A DNA stretch of 16,290 bases, taken from contig CAYZTN010000028.1 in the NCBI GenBank assembly GCA_964481385.1, positions 1 to 16,290 on the forward strand. The letters run 5' to 3'. The translations under genes were made by a program, and so were the position numbers. The notes beneath the pieces were generated by a model. That model saw only the letters and a program-made list of their open reading frames with translations. It had not been told where the DNA came from and did not search any database. Each line of letters opens with the position of its first letter. Positions within the stretch are counted from its first letter, which is position 1. The stretch comes from UMGS1649 sp964481385 (GTDB taxonomy: Bacteria; Bacillota; Clostridia; TANB77; CAG-465). Shown here piece after piece: positions 14,673 through 16,290 of the stretch.

Positions 14673-15872
14673 TTACATATTTTCAACTAATTCCTTAGTT
14701 TCTCTTGCTATCATAAGCTCTTCGTCAGTTGGAACAATCCATACCTTAACCTTTGAATCGTCTTTAGATATTTCTTTTTCAACTGCTTTTACGTTGTTTT
14801 TATCTAAATCTAATTCTACACCCATGAAGCCTAAATATTTACAAATGTCTCTTCTTGTTTCTGGTCCACGCTCTCCAATTCCGGCTGTAAATGTTATAAC
14901 ATCAACACCATTCATTGTAGCTGCATATTTTGCCACATACTGTGCGATTATATATGCGTAGATATCTAGCGCCATTTGTGCTTGTTCGTCTCCGTGATTA
15001 AATGCAGCGTCTTCAATATCTCTGTTATCTGCAGATATCTTAGACATGCCTAAAAGTCCAGATTTTTTGTTAAGCATTGTATTCATTTCTTCTGGTGTAA
15101 GACCTTCTTTTTCCATAATATATGTTACAACAGATGGATCTAAATCTCCACTTCTGCTTCCCATAGCAATTCCACCAAGTGGTGTAAGTCCCATTGATGT
15201 ATCTACACATTTACCGCCTTGAATTGCACAAATACTTGCACCTTGTCCTAAGTGACAGTTAATAATTTTTAAATCTTCAACTGGTTTTCCTAAAAGCTCT
15301 GCAATTCTTCTTGATACATATTTATGTGATGTACCGTGTGCACCATACTTTCTTATTCCATATTTTTCATAATACTCATATGGTATTGGGTATATGAAGT
15401 GTTCCTTAGGCATTGTTTGGTGAAATGCTGTATCAAAAACAACAACATTTGGTTTCCCTGGAAGTTCTGCTTCACATGCTCTAATTCCTTGCAAGTGAGC
15501 TGGGTTATGTAGTGGTGCAAATGTAATTGCGTCCTCAATTCCTTTTACAACCTCTTCATTTACTATTGCAGATGAAGTAAACTTTTCTCCACCATGCACA
15601 ATTCTATGACCTACTGCATTTATCTCGTCTAATGAAGAAATAACGCCGTAAGTATCATTTGTAAGTTGAGCTAAAACCTCGCTTATAGCTTCGTCGTGAT
15701 TTTTTACGTCTCTTTCAATCTTATGTTTTTCATCTCCAACTTTATGAGTTAAAAATGAACCTGGCATACCTATTCTTTCAAAATTTCCTTTTGCCATTAC
15801 ACTCTCATCTGTCATATCCATTAGTTGATATTTTAAAGATGAGCTTCCACAATTTAGTACTAATATTTTCAT
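14673..15872 (-). CDS. ackA: Acetate kinase, first paralogue
   Basis: The product has 399 residues, normal for AckA. AGGAGG (15883-15888) lies ten bases upstream of ATG 15872. All expected motifs are present: NCGSSSLK (7-14), INAVGHRIVHGGEKF, FAPLHNPAHLQGI, VFDTAFHQTMP, KYGAHGTSHKYVSRR, SRSGDLDPSVVTYI, KKSGLLGMS, FTAGIGERGPETR and PTDEELMIARET. It is closer to the canonical acetate kinase pattern than the downstream copy, so I take it as the housekeeping enzyme. No phosphotransacetylase gene (pta) is adjacent in the window. It is the promoter-proximal gene of the operon. Confidence 0.96.
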   Translation of the reverse strand: MKILVLNCGSSSLKYQLMDMTDESVMAKGNFERIGMPGSFLTHKVGDEKHKIERDVKNHDEAISEVLAQLTNDTYGVISSLDEINAVGHRIVHGGEKFTSSAIVNEEVVKGIEDAITFAPLHNPAHLQGIRACEAELPGKPNVVVFDTAFHQTMPKEHFIYPIPYEYYEKYGIRKYGAHGTSHKYVSRRIAELLGKPVEDLKIINCHLGQGASICAIQGGKCVDTSMGLTPLGGIAMGSRSGDLDPSVVTYIMEKEGLTPEEMNTMLNKKSGLLGMSKISADNRDIEDAAFNHGDEQAQMALDIYAYIIAQYVAKYAATMNGVDVITFTAGIGERGPETRRDICKYLGFMGVELDLDKNNVKAVEKEISKDDSKVKVWIVPTDEELMIARETKELVENM

Positions 15873-15901
15873 TTACCAATTTCCTCCTGAATTTAGTAAC
15901 A

Positions 15902-15930
15902 ATTATATCAGCAAAAGGCTTGTAATTCAA
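15902..15930 (-). promoter_or_regulatory. Promoter of the ackA operon
   Basis: TTGAAT (15930-15925), a 17-base spacer and a perfect TATAAT (15907-15902) lie about 30 bases before the first ackA ATG on the minus strand. This is the best promoter match in the window. Confidence 0.75.
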
Positions 15931-15963
15931 TACTTTTCAGCAAAAACACACAAAATTGAACCT

Positions 15964-16004
15964 AAAAACACAATAGGCTAGACATTATACATATCTAACC
16001 TATT
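15964..16004 (-). terminator. Terminator of the surface-protein gene
   Basis: Arms AATAGGTTAGA (16004-15994) and TCTAGCCTATT (15982-15972) form an 11-bp stem with one wobble pair and an 11-base loop. Three bases later comes TTTTT (15968-15964). It lies 28 bases after the stop of the surface-protein gene. Confidence 0.6.
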
Positions 16005-16031
16005 ACAAATTATTTATTAGTTTTCATTTTC

Positions 16032-16290
16032 CTATTTTCTTTTCTTACATACAACCACACCAGCTAATGTAATCATTGTTGTAATTGATGATAATGAAAC
16101 TGCATTTAATACTTCTGTTTCACTTCCTGTTTTTGGTGTATCGTCTAATTCACCTTTATTTGTTTCTGGTTTTGTTGGTTTTATTGGATTAACACTTGCT
16201 TTTTCCGTTATTAAAGATACCATAAATGGTGATAGGCTATCTACTGTTATTGTTATCTTTCCATCTTTTACTGTTCCTTCAAAGTACTCG
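16032..16290 (-). CDS. Sortase-anchored cell-surface protein, C-terminal end (partial)
   Basis: The reading frame is open to the window edge, so the 5' part is missing; the visible 85 residues are only the C-terminus. EYFEGTVKDGKITITVDSL followed by SPFMV resembles the end of a beta domain common before wall anchors. A Pro/Thr/Lys spacer (NPIKPTKPETNKGELDDT) follows, then a PKTGSE sorting motif, a hydrophobic helix (about 20 residues) and a basic tail CKKRK. This is the classic LPXTG-type sorting signal in its TPKTG variant, cut between Thr and Gly by a sortase and linked to peptidoglycan. The in-frame ATG at 16223 is internal, not a start. The N-terminal function cannot be known from this window. 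Confidence 0.85.
   Translation of the reverse strand, partial: EYFEGTVKDGKITITVDSLSPFMVSLITEKASVNPIKPTKPETNKGELDDTPKTGSETEVLNAVSLSSITTMITLAGVVVCKKRK

Noticed and set aside
12906..14961. Plus-strand open frames inside the pyrophosphorylase and ackA genes
   Set aside because: They are antisense shadows of strongly conserved genes and show no start signals or family motifs.

Overview
The window is about 70% A+T and looks like an anaerobic Bacillota (Firmicutes) chromosome, probably an uncultured gut-type Clostridia or related lineage. The evidence is the strong AGGAGG ribosome binding sites, TTGAAT/TATAAT-type promoters, U-tract terminators, acetate kinase genes, an IS200 relic and a sortase-type PKTG surface-protein tail. 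TGA is used as a stop codon in at least two genes, so this is not the Mycoplasma code.

Layout. (1) 1-1275: a structured, apparently non-coding leader ending in a strong hairpin, then two small plus-strand genes for beta-rich proteins. The last ~20 residues of each are homologous, and the two appear to share one beta-sandwich domain across the gene boundary. (2) 1276-7382, minus strand: a tight five-gene operon in the order lemA, DUF2207 membrane protein, membrane/zinc-ribbon/BspA-type leucine-rich-repeat protein, radical SAM/SPASM maturase, and a 120-residue small protein ending in a Ser/Gly stretch, 13 Asn and one Arg. The last pair, joined by an ATGA overlap, looks like a peptide-modifying enzyme with its precursor; this is the most novel system here. 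(3) 7383-8717: a divergent promoter region, a four-helix membrane protein, and an accessory stretch with an internally deleted IS200 copy. A 27-bp hairpin element occurs twice, once on each side of the membrane-protein gene. (4) 8718-10685: uvrB (nucleotide excision repair), closed by a bidirectional terminator. (5) 10737-12145: an AlbA_2/Schlafen-type ATPase-like regulator with a C-terminal winged helix. Its promoter is preceded by five palindromic ACCGGT sites spaced exactly 11 bp apart. (6) 12194-15872, minus strand: an operon of two tandem acetate kinase paralogues and a UDP-sugar pyrophosphorylase, with a terminator/attenuator hairpin between the two kinase genes. (7) 16032-16290: the C-terminal end of a cell-wall-anchored surface protein that runs off the window.

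How the genes may work together. LemA and DUF2207 proteins commonly occur together in membranes. Here they are transcribed with a multi-domain membrane LRR protein and a radical SAM enzyme, which suggests an envelope-associated pathway that makes and senses or displays a modified Ser/Gly/Asn peptide (inference). The ackA operon links acetate/ATP metabolism to nucleotide-sugar supply. All family assignments come from reading motifs; no database search was possible.
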